DNA of 27,555 bases. Origin: a virus. Below, in pieces: positions 9,275-15,904 of the stretch. Made by a program: the position numbers and the translations under genes. The stretch is from the IMG/VR virus record IMGVR_UViG_3300008116_000213, positions 1 through 27,555 of that record; one strand, 5' to 3'. The notes beneath the pieces are model-generated. The model saw nothing but the letters and a program-made list of their open reading frames with translations. It was not told the DNA's origin and ran no database searches. Positions within the stretch are counted from its first letter, which is position 1. Each line of letters opens with the position of its first letter.

Positions 9275-9675
9275 AAACAACGTTAATCAACTTTTTGCAT
9301 CTTGGATGGGAGAAAATAACATACGCTATTTGCTGTGGTTATATATTTTCCTTCTTTGTTCCGATTAAAGGATTCCTGATATTTACAATTTTCGTGGTTT
9401 TTGCTGACATGGGAACCGGAATCCTGGCTGCAAAGAAAGAGCAACAAAAGATAAATAGCAAAGGACTTTACAGAACAATGGAAAAGATAGTCGTTTATTT
9501 CTGTGGCATCCTTATTTTTGAAGGTGCAAGAAATACTTTTAGCCTTCCATTCAACATTACGTACATGGCAGCGTTCTTAATTGCAACGGTGGAGCTTTAT
9601 TCTATTTCGGAAAATATTAAACGCATAACAGGCGTAAATCTTGGCGTTTTAATCACACGTTTTTTTAATCGTTAA
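9271..9675 (+). CDS. Phage holin, Phage_holin_4 type
   Basis: The product has 134 residues. Holins form inner-membrane lesions that release or activate the endolysin. Three to four membrane segments are visible at about 16-31, 33-54, 70-86 and 97-112. The stretch FADMGTGILAAKKEQQ followed by INSKGLYRTMEKI matches the signature of the Phage_holin_4/toxin-secretion holin family (D-x-x-T-G-I-x-A-A-K-K, then I-x-S-K). Length fits the family. The ATG overlaps the upstream stop by four bases, and the amidase lies two genes downstream, completing a lysis cassette. Confidence 0.9.
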   Translation: MKTTLINFLHLGWEKITYAICCGYIFSFFVPIKGFLIFTIFVVFADMGTGILAAKKEQQKINSKGLYRTMEKIVVYFCGILIFEGARNTFSLPFNITYMAAFLIATVELYSISENIKRITGVNLGVLITRFFNR

Positions 9676-9685
9676 AATAAATAAC

Positions 9686-9979
9686 ATGGAGACTAATTTA
9701 AAAGAGGCATTGAAAAATGCAGATACAGTAAAAAGTCCATTAGGGGACGTGGCTTGTTATTCTCTTAATTTTGCCCAGTTGGCAGGTGAGATAAACATTT
9801 ACATGGAGGGAAATAAAATTAAGTTCACGTGGAAAAATTACATCCAGTTAGCGCAAATAATTTGGGATAAGATTAAGGAGACATCGAAAGAATGTGCCGG
9901 AAAGGAGATTTCAGTGAGTTTACCTCCTAAGTTATCAATCGTAGGTATGGCTTTTAGCCTTATCGGATTTAAGTTATAG
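9686..9979 (+). CDS. Small unknown protein between holin and endolysin
   Basis: The product has 97 residues and no recognised family. The N-terminal two thirds is mixed helical and strand-forming (LGDVACYSLNFAQLAGEINI, KFTWKNYIQLAQIIWDKIKE). The C-terminus (SIVGMAFSLIGFKL) is hydrophobic but short for a full membrane span. There is no signal peptide or lipobox. Location between holin and amidase suggests a lysis accessory role such as holin modulation, which is only positional inference. It starts 11 bases after the holin stop. Confidence 0.75.
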   Translation: METNLKEALKNADTVKSPLGDVACYSLNFAQLAGEINIYMEGNKIKFTWKNYIQLAQIIWDKIKETSKECAGKEISVSLPPKLSIVGMAFSLIGFKL

Positions 9980-10008
9980 GCGCAGCAGGATTCGCTACCT
10001 TAGTGCCG

Positions 10009-10036
10009 AGGGGAGTAGATTGATTTCTATTCCCCT
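10009..10036 (+). promoter_or_regulatory. Stem-loop in leader of endolysin gene
   Basis: AGGGGAGTAGA (10009-10019) pairs with TCTATTCCCCT (10026-10036), 11 pairs with one G-U, around a six-base loop TTGATT. It ends 14 bases before the amidase ATG and is not followed by a T-run, so it is unlikely to be a terminator. It could limit translation of the endolysin or stabilise a processed transcript. Confidence 0.6.
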
Positions 10037-10050
10037 TAAAAATTAAAATT

Positions 10051-10716
10051 ATGGAAAAAAAAGAATTTTGTATATTTCTGGATGCTGGGCATGGTGGCAT
10101 TAATCCTAAAGTAAAATTACCCAATGGATATACTACATTTCCATCTAAATGTAGCCAACACAATAATGGAACCTTTCATTCTTATGGGTGGTTTTTTGAA
10201 GGCGTGTTTAATCGAGCTGTAACCAATCTCATTGAACAATATTTGAATGATTGGGGAATTACAACTATGAAAGTTTATGATGAAATAATAGATACACCAC
10301 TAAGTAAAAGAGTACAAAAGGCTAACTTTGCAGCTAAAAATTATAGTCGTTCTTTGTATTTAAGTATTCACGGAAATGCAGCCGAAAATAAAAGTGCTAG
10401 GGGATTTGAAGTGTTTACATTTCCAGGACAAAGCGAATCGGATGTTTATGCAGAATTTATATACAAAGAGGTTAAAAAAGCCTATCCTAATTGGGTTTTT
10501 CGTCCTGATAATAGCGACGGGGATCACGACAAAGAAGAAAGGTTTTACGTTTTAAGCAAAACTTTAATGCCTTCGGTTTTATCTGAAAACGGTTTCTTTA
10601 CAAACTTTCAAGATGCTAAAATGATGTTTGACCCAACATTTCAAAACACATTAGCAAGGTGCCATGCTAGAGCGGTTATTGATTATGCAGAATCAATAGG
10701 AGTGGTAATGTTTTAA
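10051..10716 (+). CDS. Endolysin, N-acetylmuramoyl-L-alanine amidase (Amidase_3)
   Basis: The product has 221 residues and is a zinc amidase that cleaves the bond between N-acetylmuramic acid and L-alanine in peptidoglycan. The fold signature is complete: LDAGHGG with zinc ligand H14, FFEGVFN with ligand E50, LSIHGNA with ligand H107, and SENGFFTN with catalytic E179. There is no signal peptide and no separate wall-binding domain, so export would depend on the holin at 9271-9675. The length is typical of a single-domain enzyme. It is the last gene of the rightward operon and is followed by a hairpin terminator. Confidence 0.95.
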   Translation: MEKKEFCIFLDAGHGGINPKVKLPNGYTTFPSKCSQHNNGTFHSYGWFFEGVFNRAVTNLIEQYLNDWGITTMKVYDEIIDTPLSKRVQKANFAAKNYSRSLYLSIHGNAAENKSARGFEVFTFPGQSESDVYAEFIYKEVKKAYPNWVFRPDNSDGDHDKEERFYVLSKTLMPSVLSENGFFTNFQDAKMMFDPTFQNTLARCHARAVIDYAESIGVVMF

Positions 10717-10722
10717 ATGGAA

Positions 10723-10746
10723 AGGGTTAGACGTTTGCCTAACCCT
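10723..10746. terminator. Bidirectional terminator between converging operons
   Basis: AGGGTTAG (10723-10730) and CTAACCCT (10739-10746) form an 8-bp stem with an 8-base loop. It lies seven bases after the endolysin stop and 36 bases before the end of the leftward gene 10782-11069. T-rich sequence follows on the + side (CTTATTT) and more weakly on the - side (TTCCATTT). Confidence 0.65.
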
Positions 10747-10781
10747 CTTATTTACCACTAATTAACAAATTGTATTAAACC

Positions 10782-11069
10782 CTAGTTTATAAATTTCTTT
10801 AACAAAGTTAACGCCAAATCTTTCGTAGCATCACCCATTGATTCCTTATAAATCTTGTACGCTATAGTTATCATTCTCCCGGGTTCCATTCTATACATTG
10901 GAGGATTTTCATCTTTCATTAAAGGCTCCATATAAAATTTCAAAAGAAATAATCTTGCCTGCGTACCTTCAGCATATCTGATAGGTTTCGGATACAATTT
11001 AGAAATTTTTTCAATCTCCTTCCATGTGGAAATTTCAATGCCATCTATTATTTCAACTTTTTGTTTCAT
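10782..11069 (-). CDS. Small unknown phage protein
   Basis: The product has 95 residues, is mostly helical and basic-acidic mixed, and belongs to no recognised family. It contains EISTWKEIEKISKLYPKPIRY and a Pro/Met-rich centre (DENPPMYRMEPGRM). It is the last gene of the leftward unit that begins at 13892, and it starts one base after the stop of the 28-residue gene at 11071-11157. The A-rich leader before its ATG repeats an 18-base stretch found before the start of that small gene. Confidence 0.75.
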   Translation of the reverse strand: MKQKVEIIDGIEISTWKEIEKISKLYPKPIRYAEGTQARLFLLKFYMEPLMKDENPPMYRMEPGRMITIAYKIYKESMGDATKDLALTLLKKFIN

Positions 11070-11070
11070 C

Positions 11071-11157
11071 TTACTTTGTTTTGTTTAGTTCTTTTAAAAT
11101 AGCGCATGAAATAAAAATAGCAATTTCAATAAGAAATGATTTTATATTTTCAATCAT
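11071..11157 (-). CDS. 28-residue single-span membrane peptide
   Basis: ATG 11155-11157 opens a frame MIENIKSFLIEIAIFISCAI ending in LKELNKTK before TAA at 11071-11073. It is too short for normal ORF cut-offs, but it fills the gap between two genes exactly: the start overlaps the upstream stop by 8 bases, and the stop is one base from the next ATG. The central 15 residues are hydrophobic enough for a membrane helix. The last residues (ELNKTK) match the C-terminus of the upstream gene product because of an 18-base DNA repeat. Confidence 0.6.
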   Translation of the reverse strand: MIENIKSFLIEIAIFISCAILKELNKTK

Positions 11158-11392
11158 TTGTCTTTGTTTTGTTTAGTTCCTCAATTAAAGCGTCTGCATA
11201 TTCAACAGCAGATTTTACAGTACTTTGATAAACAATACCTCCTAAACCTAACAACCCTTGCAATGCCATTGCTGCAAAGTATTCGCGTTTGGTTAGACCA
11301 TTACTTTTATAAATATTATCGTCCGAATAATCCTTTTTTGAATTAATAACATTGTGAATTGGATCGTTTGCTTTTGTTTCTTTATTTTCCAT
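11150..11392 (-). CDS. Small conserved-type phage protein, function unknown
   Basis: The product has 80 residues. The segment GLTKREYFAAMALQGLL followed by an amphipathic helix VEYADALIEELNK is a pattern I recognise from many small uncharacterised proteins of Bacteroidota phages; no function is known to me. The N-terminus is polar and probably disordered. The gene overlaps the resolvase gene by 11 bases upstream and the 28-residue peptide gene by 8 bases downstream, so all three are probably translationally coupled. Confidence 0.8.
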   Translation of the reverse strand: MENKETKANDPIHNVINSKKDYSDDNIYKSNGLTKREYFAAMALQGLLGLGGIVYQSTVKSAVEYADALIEELNKTKTND

Positions 11393-11864
11393 TTTTCATA
11401 TAATTTTTAGCCTGAATAGCAAGAGTAAAACAATCAATTTCATCCTGACTTATCTTAGCTGATTTAAAATCTGGTTCAAATTTGTAGCCTTCGCGTTCAA
11501 AGATTTTTAAAAACATTTCTTTACTCCATTTTTTACCCTTTTGTTCGGGAGAAATATTATAAACTTCGCATCCGTTGTCTTTAATCCATTCGTAGGCAAT
11601 TCTGGAAGCACCTTGATTCATGCCTACATTTCGGGACATACGAGACAAAATAGCTCTGTTTGTAGAATTATTAAAGGTAATATTTTGAAGGCTTGAATCT
11701 TCTACCATTACAACAGGATTAAGTAATTTCCACCGAACAGAATCTTTTAAAAAATCTATAAATCTTTTGTATTTTTTAAATACAACTGTTTTGTCATACT
11801 CAATAAAACAGGCAGCCATGCCGTTTAATCTTAATGCTGGGTCAACTCCTATAAAAGTTCTCAT
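11382..11864 (-). CDS. RuvC-like Holliday junction resolvase
   Basis: The product has 160 residues. RuvC-family enzymes cut four-way DNA junctions; phage versions resolve recombination intermediates before packaging. The RNase-H-like acidic residues are visible in order: FIGVDPA with D8, MVEDSSL with E55 and D56, and SQDEIDCFTLAI with D141, E142 and D144. The length fits RuvC. The ATG is one base from the upstream stop (11864). Its products would fit with the annealing protein and exonuclease encoded at 16800-18357. Confidence 0.85.
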   Translation of the reverse strand: MRTFIGVDPALRLNGMAACFIEYDKTVVFKKYKRFIDFLKDSVRWKLLNPVVMVEDSSLQNITFNNSTNRAILSRMSRNVGMNQGASRIAYEWIKDNGCEVYNISPEQKGKKWSKEMFLKIFEREGYKFEPDFKSAKISQDEIDCFTLAIQAKNYMKNGK

Positions 11865-12238
11865 TAATTTTTGGTTATTTCAATCAATTTTAATAAACTA
11901 TTAATTTCAGCATTTTCGTACGTTTCAAACAATTCATGTTTAAAACAATAGGTACTTGTTGCGATGTTAAAAACATGAGAAGCCCATTTAAAATTTAACC
12001 TATAAATTGCGCCTTCCAATCTGTATTTTTCCCTAAAAAATCTAAATGCCTGGGAGAATGTTGGAGCTAAAGTAATTGATTTTTTATTTGGAAAATAAGT
12101 CCAACCATTATATATATCAACCGATATTATTGTCCTTAATTTACCAGAATCATTGTAATAATATGTAAAACAAGGCTCATCGAACCCCAATTCTTTAAGT
12201 GCTAAAGCCATTTCATAAATTACAAATTCCTTTTCCAT
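11864..12238 (-). CDS. Conserved-type small phage protein, function unknown
   Basis: The product has 124 residues. It has the layout of a family I recognise from Bacteroidota phages: an N-terminal MALALKELGFDEPCF motif, a beta-rich middle, APTFSQAFRFFREKY, and a C-terminal FETYENAEINSLLKLIEI helix. No catalytic motif is apparent and the function is unknown. It touches the resolvase gene downstream and starts two bases after the membrane-protein gene at 12241-12777. Confidence 0.8.
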   Translation of the reverse strand: MEKEFVIYEMALALKELGFDEPCFTYYYNDSGKLRTIISVDIYNGWTYFPNKKSITLAPTFSQAFRFFREKYRLEGAIYRLNFKWASHVFNIATSTYCFKHELFETYENAEINSLLKLIEITKN

Positions 12239-12240
12239 AA

Positions 12241-12777
12241 TTAAAATAATGATAATTGAAATGAGGTAATATTGCGTCTAACTACTTTAGGAAGATCTTC
12301 TTGGACATTCTTTATAATTGTTCTCCGTTTCCTCCTTCTTATAATTTTCGTTTCGTTTATGCCATACGCTTCTACGCCTTTATCGACAAAATTTATTTCC
12401 AAAAGATAGCCAAAAACAATAATAGTTCCAACAAATAAAAACATAGTTATAAATTCACCTCCTTCATAGTGTTCTTGTAATCCAAAGAATATTTCTATTA
12501 AAGCCACAATAGTTGCGCCTAATGCTATTTTAGGCGGATAAGTACTTCTACCTTTAGTAGGATTAAGAAAGTCCATGAAAACGACTGCAAAACGCCCTAA
12601 TTGTAAAATACTAGCCGCTATAATAGCTAACCAAAAATCTATTGGCAGAAATATAGCGGTTAGGTAGGCGTTTATGCCATAAGTAAGGATAATCGTAGCC
12701 AGCATAATCGTAGGGATATTATCCGAAATGCTTTCAAAAGTCCACTTAAACTGCAAATTGTTAAAATTCTTTTCCAT
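12241..12777 (-). CDS. Four-helix membrane protein with basic C-terminal tail
   Basis: The product has 178 residues. Hydrophobic segments at about 22-43, 46-67, 82-100 and 110-127 predict four membrane spans; the last 45 residues are soluble and strongly basic (IIRRRKRRTIIKN), probably cytoplasmic by the positive-inside rule. No family was recognised. It sits in the same leftward unit as the glucosaminidase-like protein and the resolvase. Superinfection exclusion or a membrane anchor for another phage protein are possible but unproven. Confidence 0.82.
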   Translation of the reverse strand: MEKNFNNLQFKWTFESISDNIPTIMLATIILTYGINAYLTAIFLPIDFWLAIIAASILQLGRFAVVFMDFLNPTKGRSTYPPKIALGATIVALIEIFFGLQEHYEGGEFITMFLFVGTIIVFGYLLEINFVDKGVEAYGINETKIIRRRKRRTIIKNVQEDLPKVVRRNITSFQLSLF

Positions 12778-12796
12778 TTTGTTCGTTGTTTTTTGT

Positions 12797-13030
12797 TTAT
12801 AATAATTTAAGTTCTTGTTCTAGTTCCCATATTTCTTCTGATAATTCATGAAGAGAATGATCCACAATAGTATCTATAAGTTCTTTGTCAAGAATAATAA
12901 AACTACTTTCATTGATTCTGCCAAATTTTATGTCATGTGTTTTTTTAAATTTTAAATTATTTATAATTTCTTTATTTCTATCTATTTTCTGTAAAATAAC
13001 AGATGCTTGTTTAGCTTGCTCTAAAGTCAT
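12797..13030 (-). CDS. Small helical protein, unknown
   Basis: The product has 77 residues, with two helical parts (EQAKQASVILQKIDRNKEII and LHELSEEIWELEQELKLL) rich in Glu, Lys and Leu in a coiled-coil-like spacing. There is no membrane segment or signal. The leader before the ATG is A-rich (TTAAAAACCAAACATC). It lies 19 bases from each neighbour in the leftward unit. No function is recognised. Confidence 0.75.
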   Translation of the reverse strand: MTLEQAKQASVILQKIDRNKEIINNLKFKKTHDIKFGRINESSFIILDKELIDTIVDHSLHELSEEIWELEQELKLL

Positions 13031-13049
13031 GATGTTTGGTTTTTAATGT

Positions 13050-13892
13050 TTAAAATTCGTTGGTTCTCTTTTTTAACGGAAAATTATCCTTCTTAATCTG
13101 CCAATATTCAGCCATTAAAGAGGCGCGAAATTTGTAATCTCTATCTGTATGGTAGCCACTTTTATAGACACATTTGCAAATAGATTCGTACAATTTGATT
13201 CCTTTAATTTTGTAATTTGCCTTTTTGCAATCAGCGTACCTACCAGAATTTAGAACGCTGGCCCACAACTTCATGCCTTCTTCGGTGTTGGCTGCCTTCA
13301 TAAATTTAGCACGAATATATTTGTCACGTCCTCGAATAACTTCGCGTGTTTTGTAGGTTACAGATTTTTGACCTTTTAAAGCTTTCACGCCTCCAGCATT
13401 GGCGTGTTTGCGCCACAATTCTGTTTCAATTCCCTGTGAAGTTGCCTCAATAATAAAGAAGCTATAAATCATTGAGATAGGAAAGTCAGTCAATAAATGT
13501 ACGTTCATAAGCATTGATTCATAGCAATATGCAATATAGATACGTCTTAATTTTGACTTATCAACTCCTTTTAAATTCCTGAAACCTCTACCTTCTAATG
13601 TTTGGCGTAATTGTTCACCGGATAATTTACGCACCTCCCATCCATAGCTACGAGATCCATAGGCTTCTTCATCTATCTCTTTACTTTCTTCTTTTGCAGG
13701 AAAAGTCAGGGTAGTAATTTTGTGAACATAAACTGTATCACGTTCAATGATTGGCACAAATGAAGTATAATTGTATTGCGTATTTATTGGGCTATAAATC
13801 AAGCCAACAACAAAAGCAACACCAATTCCAGCAGCTACCTGATATGGCAGCCGTTTATTTTGTGGTACGTAATCAATAATCGGGTCTTTCAT
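13050..13892 (-). CDS. Membrane-anchored glucosaminidase-like protein
   Basis: The product has 280 residues. A membrane segment at about 17-35 (YQVAAGIGVAFVVGLIYSPI) follows a short charged N-terminus, giving a type II anchor with the rest outside the cytoplasm. Residues about 138-260 resemble the lysozyme-like fold of FlgJ/endo-beta-N-acetylglucosaminidases: FFIIEATSQGIETELW with candidate catalytic E149, then KHANAGGVKAL in place of the usual N-x-F-G-I-K, and the C-terminal GYHTDRDYKFRASL that recalls Y-A-T-D-x-x-Y. It would act on peptidoglycan. It is the first gene of its unit and is far from the endolysin cassette, so a non-lysis role is possible. The family call is moderate. Confidence 0.72.
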   Translation of the reverse strand: MKDPIIDYVPQNKRLPYQVAAGIGVAFVVGLIYSPINTQYNYTSFVPIIERDTVYVHKITTLTFPAKEESKEIDEEAYGSRSYGWEVRKLSGEQLRQTLEGRGFRNLKGVDKSKLRRIYIAYCYESMLMNVHLLTDFPISMIYSFFIIEATSQGIETELWRKHANAGGVKALKGQKSVTYKTREVIRGRDKYIRAKFMKAANTEEGMKLWASVLNSGRYADCKKANYKIKGIKLYESICKCVYKSGYHTDRDYKFRASLMAEYWQIKKDNFPLKKRTNEF

Positions 13893-13979
13893 TTGGTTGT
13901 TTTTTAATAGTAAATAATCGTTTCAATACGTAAATTTATATATAAATAATTACATAAAAAAATATTTGTGTATTTATTT

Positions 13980-14011
13980 AAAAAAAAATCCCGTACCTAA
14001 ATGATACGGGA
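13980..14011 (-). terminator. Rho-independent terminator of the dCTP deaminase unit
   Basis: On the - strand TCCCGTA (14011-14005) and TACGGGA (13995-13989) form a perfect 7-bp stem with a 9-base loop, followed directly by nine T (13988-13980). It lies 20 bases after the stop of the 45-residue gene at 14032-14169. Confidence 0.9.
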
Positions 14012-14031
14012 CAAAATCAACCTAAATTAAT

Positions 14032-14169
14032 CTACTTACCAAATGATGCAATACTTATTTCTTTGTCTGGCACCTCAATCCTTAACTCCTTAAATTTCTT
14101 AATGGCTTCTTCAATGTTTGGTGCATCGGTTATAACTTTTCCTGTTTTCCATCTAATTTCGTATTTCAT
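14032..14169 (-). CDS. 45-residue small protein
   Basis: ATG 14167-14169 opens a 45-residue frame beginning MKYEIRWKTGKVITDAPNIE and ending ISIASFGK. A short strand is followed by an amphipathic helix (EEAIKKFKELRI), a beta-alpha-like mini-fold. The ATG overlaps the stop of the upstream 42-residue gene as TAATG, and a strong terminator follows the stop, which together support it as real. Function unknown. Confidence 0.7.
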   Translation of the reverse strand: MKYEIRWKTGKVITDAPNIEEAIKKFKELRIEVPDKEISIASFGK

Positions 14170-14297
14170 TAGTACCATTTTTTTACAAGGTCAACAATAA
14201 AGTAAATGGCAAAGGCTAAAGTTACAATGCCTCCAGCTGCAACAATGGTACTGGCAGCATCTTTAATCAATTTTTGCTTTTCGTTTTCAGTTAGCAT
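14169..14297 (-). CDS. 42-residue membrane protein
   Basis: ATG 14295-14297 opens a 42-residue frame MLTENEKQKLIKDAASTIVA continuing through a hydrophobic span AGGIVTLAFAIYFIVDLV to KKWY. It has one membrane helix with a charged N-terminus. The start overlaps the end of the gene at 14287-14541, and the stop overlaps the next start, so it is translationally coupled on both sides. It could be a small holin-like or membrane-modulating peptide; nothing in the sequence decides this. Confidence 0.68.
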   Translation of the reverse strand: MLTENEKQKLIKDAASTIVAAGGIVTLAFAIYFIVDLVKKWY

Positions 14298-14541
14298 AAT
14301 TCTTTTTTTTACTTTCTCGATAAATTGCCATATTGGCTAATAATTTTTCTTTATTTTTTGAGTAATAAATCCTACTTCGTTCCCTCACTTTTTCCAAATA
14401 TTCTAGTGTCCAATTTTCTCGCGCCTTTTTTCGGTATTCATTCATTTGTTTCCGTCGTTTTTCTTTTTGAAAGCGGCTTAAATTTGCCTTCCATTGAACC
14501 ATATAGGCAGCGCGCTTTGCTTTTTTTTCTTCGTCGGTCAT
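14287..14541 (-). CDS. Highly basic helical protein, paralogous to 22650-22874
   Basis: The product has 84 residues, with roughly a third Lys plus Arg, predicted as continuous helix with Y-x-x-x-N-K-E-K repeats (RIYYSKNKEKLLANMAIY). The 74-residue product of 22650-22874 has the same composition and pattern (KRRAYYQANKETRRAYQRM), so the two are probably paralogues. Such basic helices often occur beside HNH nucleases in phages, but no zinc or HNH motif is present here. Nucleic-acid binding is inferred from charge. Confidence 0.75.
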   Translation of the reverse strand: MTDEEKKAKRAAYMVQWKANLSRFQKEKRRKQMNEYRKKARENWTLEYLEKVRERSRIYYSKNKEKLLANMAIYRESKKKNYAN

Positions 14542-14544
14542 AGG

Positions 14545-15078
14545 CTATTTGTTTAAATAGTTTTTAGAGGCTACTGGATCCTTTCCCTGATTTGAATACT
14601 TTGCATCTTCTTTTTTATCATAAGTAACTTTCGGCATCTCGCTAATTTCATGGTAAACAATTTGGGCAATCTTCATTCCTGGATAAATCCTAATTCTTTG
14701 CACTGCAATAAGTTCTAATGTCCAAAATCCTTTAAAGCCAACATCTCCAAAGCCGGCAGTAACATGAACAAATAATCCTAATCTTCCGAGGCTTGATTTC
14801 CCTTGCAAAATTGGCACATGGCGCAGTGTCTCCGTATATTCGACAGTAGAGGCAAGGTAAATAACATTAGGCTGCAATATTAATCCTTCCGGAGGAATCA
14901 CCATCGGTGCGCTAAGATTCTTCTTTCTTACATCTAATACACTTTCAGTATAAAGAACTAAGCTATTTGACAAGGTAAGGTCATAAGAATTACTTCCTAA
15001 ATTGTTAGGGTTAAATGGCTCAATTACGATGTTACCTTCGCTAATTTCGTCGTTAATTGTCTTGTCGGTTAAAATCAT
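14545..15078 (-). CDS. dcd: dCTP deaminase
   Basis: The product has 177 residues. It converts dCTP to dUTP and ammonia, feeding thymidylate synthesis. Visible family landmarks: ILTDKTINDEISEGNIVIEP at the N-terminus, SYDLTLSNSLVLY, the phosphate-binding GKSSLGRLGL at 93-102, and TAGFGDVGFKGFWTLEL with the catalytic glutamate at 122. The length is slightly below bacterial Dcd. The ATG overlaps the upstream stop as ATGA. The neighbour at 15281-15727 also acts on deoxynucleotides by family, so this forms a small nucleotide-pool module. Whether the enzyme is monofunctional or also has dUTPase activity cannot be read by eye. Confidence 0.93.
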   Translation of the reverse strand: MILTDKTINDEISEGNIVIEPFNPNNLGSNSYDLTLSNSLVLYTESVLDVRKKNLSAPMVIPPEGLILQPNVIYLASTVEYTETLRHVPILQGKSSLGRLGLFVHVTAGFGDVGFKGFWTLELIAVQRIRIYPGMKIAQIVYHEISEMPKVTYDKKEDAKYSNQGKDPVASKNYLNK

Positions 15079-15284
15079 TTTATTTTGTTTTTAAAAGTTT
15101 CGTTGTAATATTCTTCACCACATTTAATAATAAAACCATTTGGATTTCCTTCGTCAAAAGCATCTTTTATCTGCTCCTTTTCCATTTCTTTAGCTTGTTC
15201 AATTATATCTGCAGCTAAATCTAAATGACTAAAACCATTGTCATTTAATTCTTCTATTAACCATTCAACTGCCGTTTGTTTCAT
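15075..15284 (-). CDS. Small acidic phage protein of a recurrent unknown type
   Basis: The product has 69 residues. It begins MKQTAVEWLIEELND and contains IIEQAKEMEKEQIKDAFDEG, a pattern I recognise from many uncharacterised Bacteroidota phage proteins. The product of 16565-16789 shares the plan (TSVEYLLDIID, then a charged helix ending FEKGYEEG), so the two look related. ATGA overlaps couple it to both neighbours. Function unknown. Confidence 0.8.
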   Translation of the reverse strand: MKQTAVEWLIEELNDNGFSHLDLAADIIEQAKEMEKEQIKDAFDEGNPNGFIIKCGEEYYNETFKNKIK

Positions 15285-15727
15285 TTGTCGTATTTTTTAC
15301 GGTTATCAAAATCTTGTTTAGTAAAATAATATTCAGTGAGCATTGCGGCATTAGCCTGTAAATGTGCAGCGTGAAGTAACCCTGATTCTAAATCAATATC
15401 TTCTCCCAGTCTTATTGCTTCCAGGTGCCTCATTGCAGAGGATATAACTTCTGTCCAGGGCATTCCTTTTTCCCAATTTCCCTCTGGATATTTTCCTAGT
15501 GCCTGTGTCCATATTTTAGCATATTCACGATTAGCGAGTGCAGGAATAAGGTCGTACCGTAGTTTATCATTATTATACCTTAATCCCCTTACTTCGTCGT
15601 AGTCTGGATTTCTTCCTAAAGTTTTCATTAAGTCATCAACAGTCACTTTTTTATTTTTAAAATATTTGTCGTAAATGTCTTCTTTACTCATTATTTTTAT
15701 CAATTCTTTTTCTATTTCTTCAGTCAT
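15281..15727 (-). CDS. dATP/dGTP diphosphohydrolase-like protein
   Basis: The product has 148 residues. The N-terminal 45 residues are family-poor; residues 48-130 match the dNTP diphosphohydrolase family (dGTP_diPhyd_N, related to MazZ): GLRYNNDKLRYDLIP, KYPEGNWEKGMPW, SSAMRHLEAIRLGEDID, then LESGLLHAAHLQANAAML. The conserved H101, E109, D110, D112, E114, H119 and H122 would form the metal site. By family it would hydrolyse purine dNTPs to the monophosphate. No PurZ or DatZ partner is present in the window, so base substitution in the genome cannot be inferred. Confidence 0.8.
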   Translation of the reverse strand: MTEEIEKELIKIMSKEDIYDKYFKNKKVTVDDLMKTLGRNPDYDEVRGLRYNNDKLRYDLIPALANREYAKIWTQALGKYPEGNWEKGMPWTEVISSAMRHLEAIRLGEDIDLESGLLHAAHLQANAAMLTEYYFTKQDFDNRKKYDK

Positions 15728-15760
15728 AATTTAAGAGAAATTTAAAAGGTTTAAAATTTA

Positions 15761-15791
15761 CACCGTTCCATCCCATTATCAACGCACGGTG
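15761..15791. repeat. Inverted repeat downstream of tRNA-like gene
   Basis: CACCGT (15761-15766) and ACGGTG (15786-15791) are perfect inverted copies around a 19-base loop, in the stretch between the tRNA-like gene and the diphosphohydrolase gene. There is no T-run, so it is not an obvious terminator. It could be a processing site near the tRNA 3' end. Confidence 0.4.
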
Positions 15792-15823
15792 CCAGCATTG
15801 CTCATAACCTTCGGGTGGTAAGT

Positions 15824-15898
15824 AAACAAGGGAGGGATTCGAACCCTCGTCGCACCCAGCGTTACCCAGGCCGTTCTAAACCACTGAACTACCTTGCT
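15824..15898 (-). tRNA. Non-canonical or degenerate tRNA-like gene
   Basis: On the - strand a near-complete cloverleaf can be drawn. The 7-bp acceptor pairs AGCAAGG with CCTTGTT (one G-U); the D arm pairs GTTC with GAAC around AGTGGTTTA; the T arm pairs GAGGG with CCCTC around TTCGAAT, including the canonical B-box. Between GAAC and GAGGG are 24 bases. The best fit is base 26 = G, a five-pair anticodon stem with three G-U pairs, an eight-base loop GGTAACGC and a normal five-base variable loop. The identity cannot be assigned because T33 is not in its usual place. CCA is not encoded. It sits six bases after the stop of 15905-16132, inside the leftward operon. It could be functional, a frameshift-type tRNA, or a decayed copy. 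Confidence 0.6.
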
Positions 15899-15904
15899 AT
15901 TTCT

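Noticed and set aside
15281-15727. Evidence for a 2-aminoadenine (Z) genome
   Set aside because: A MazZ-like protein alone is not sufficient, and PurZ and DatZ are not in the window.
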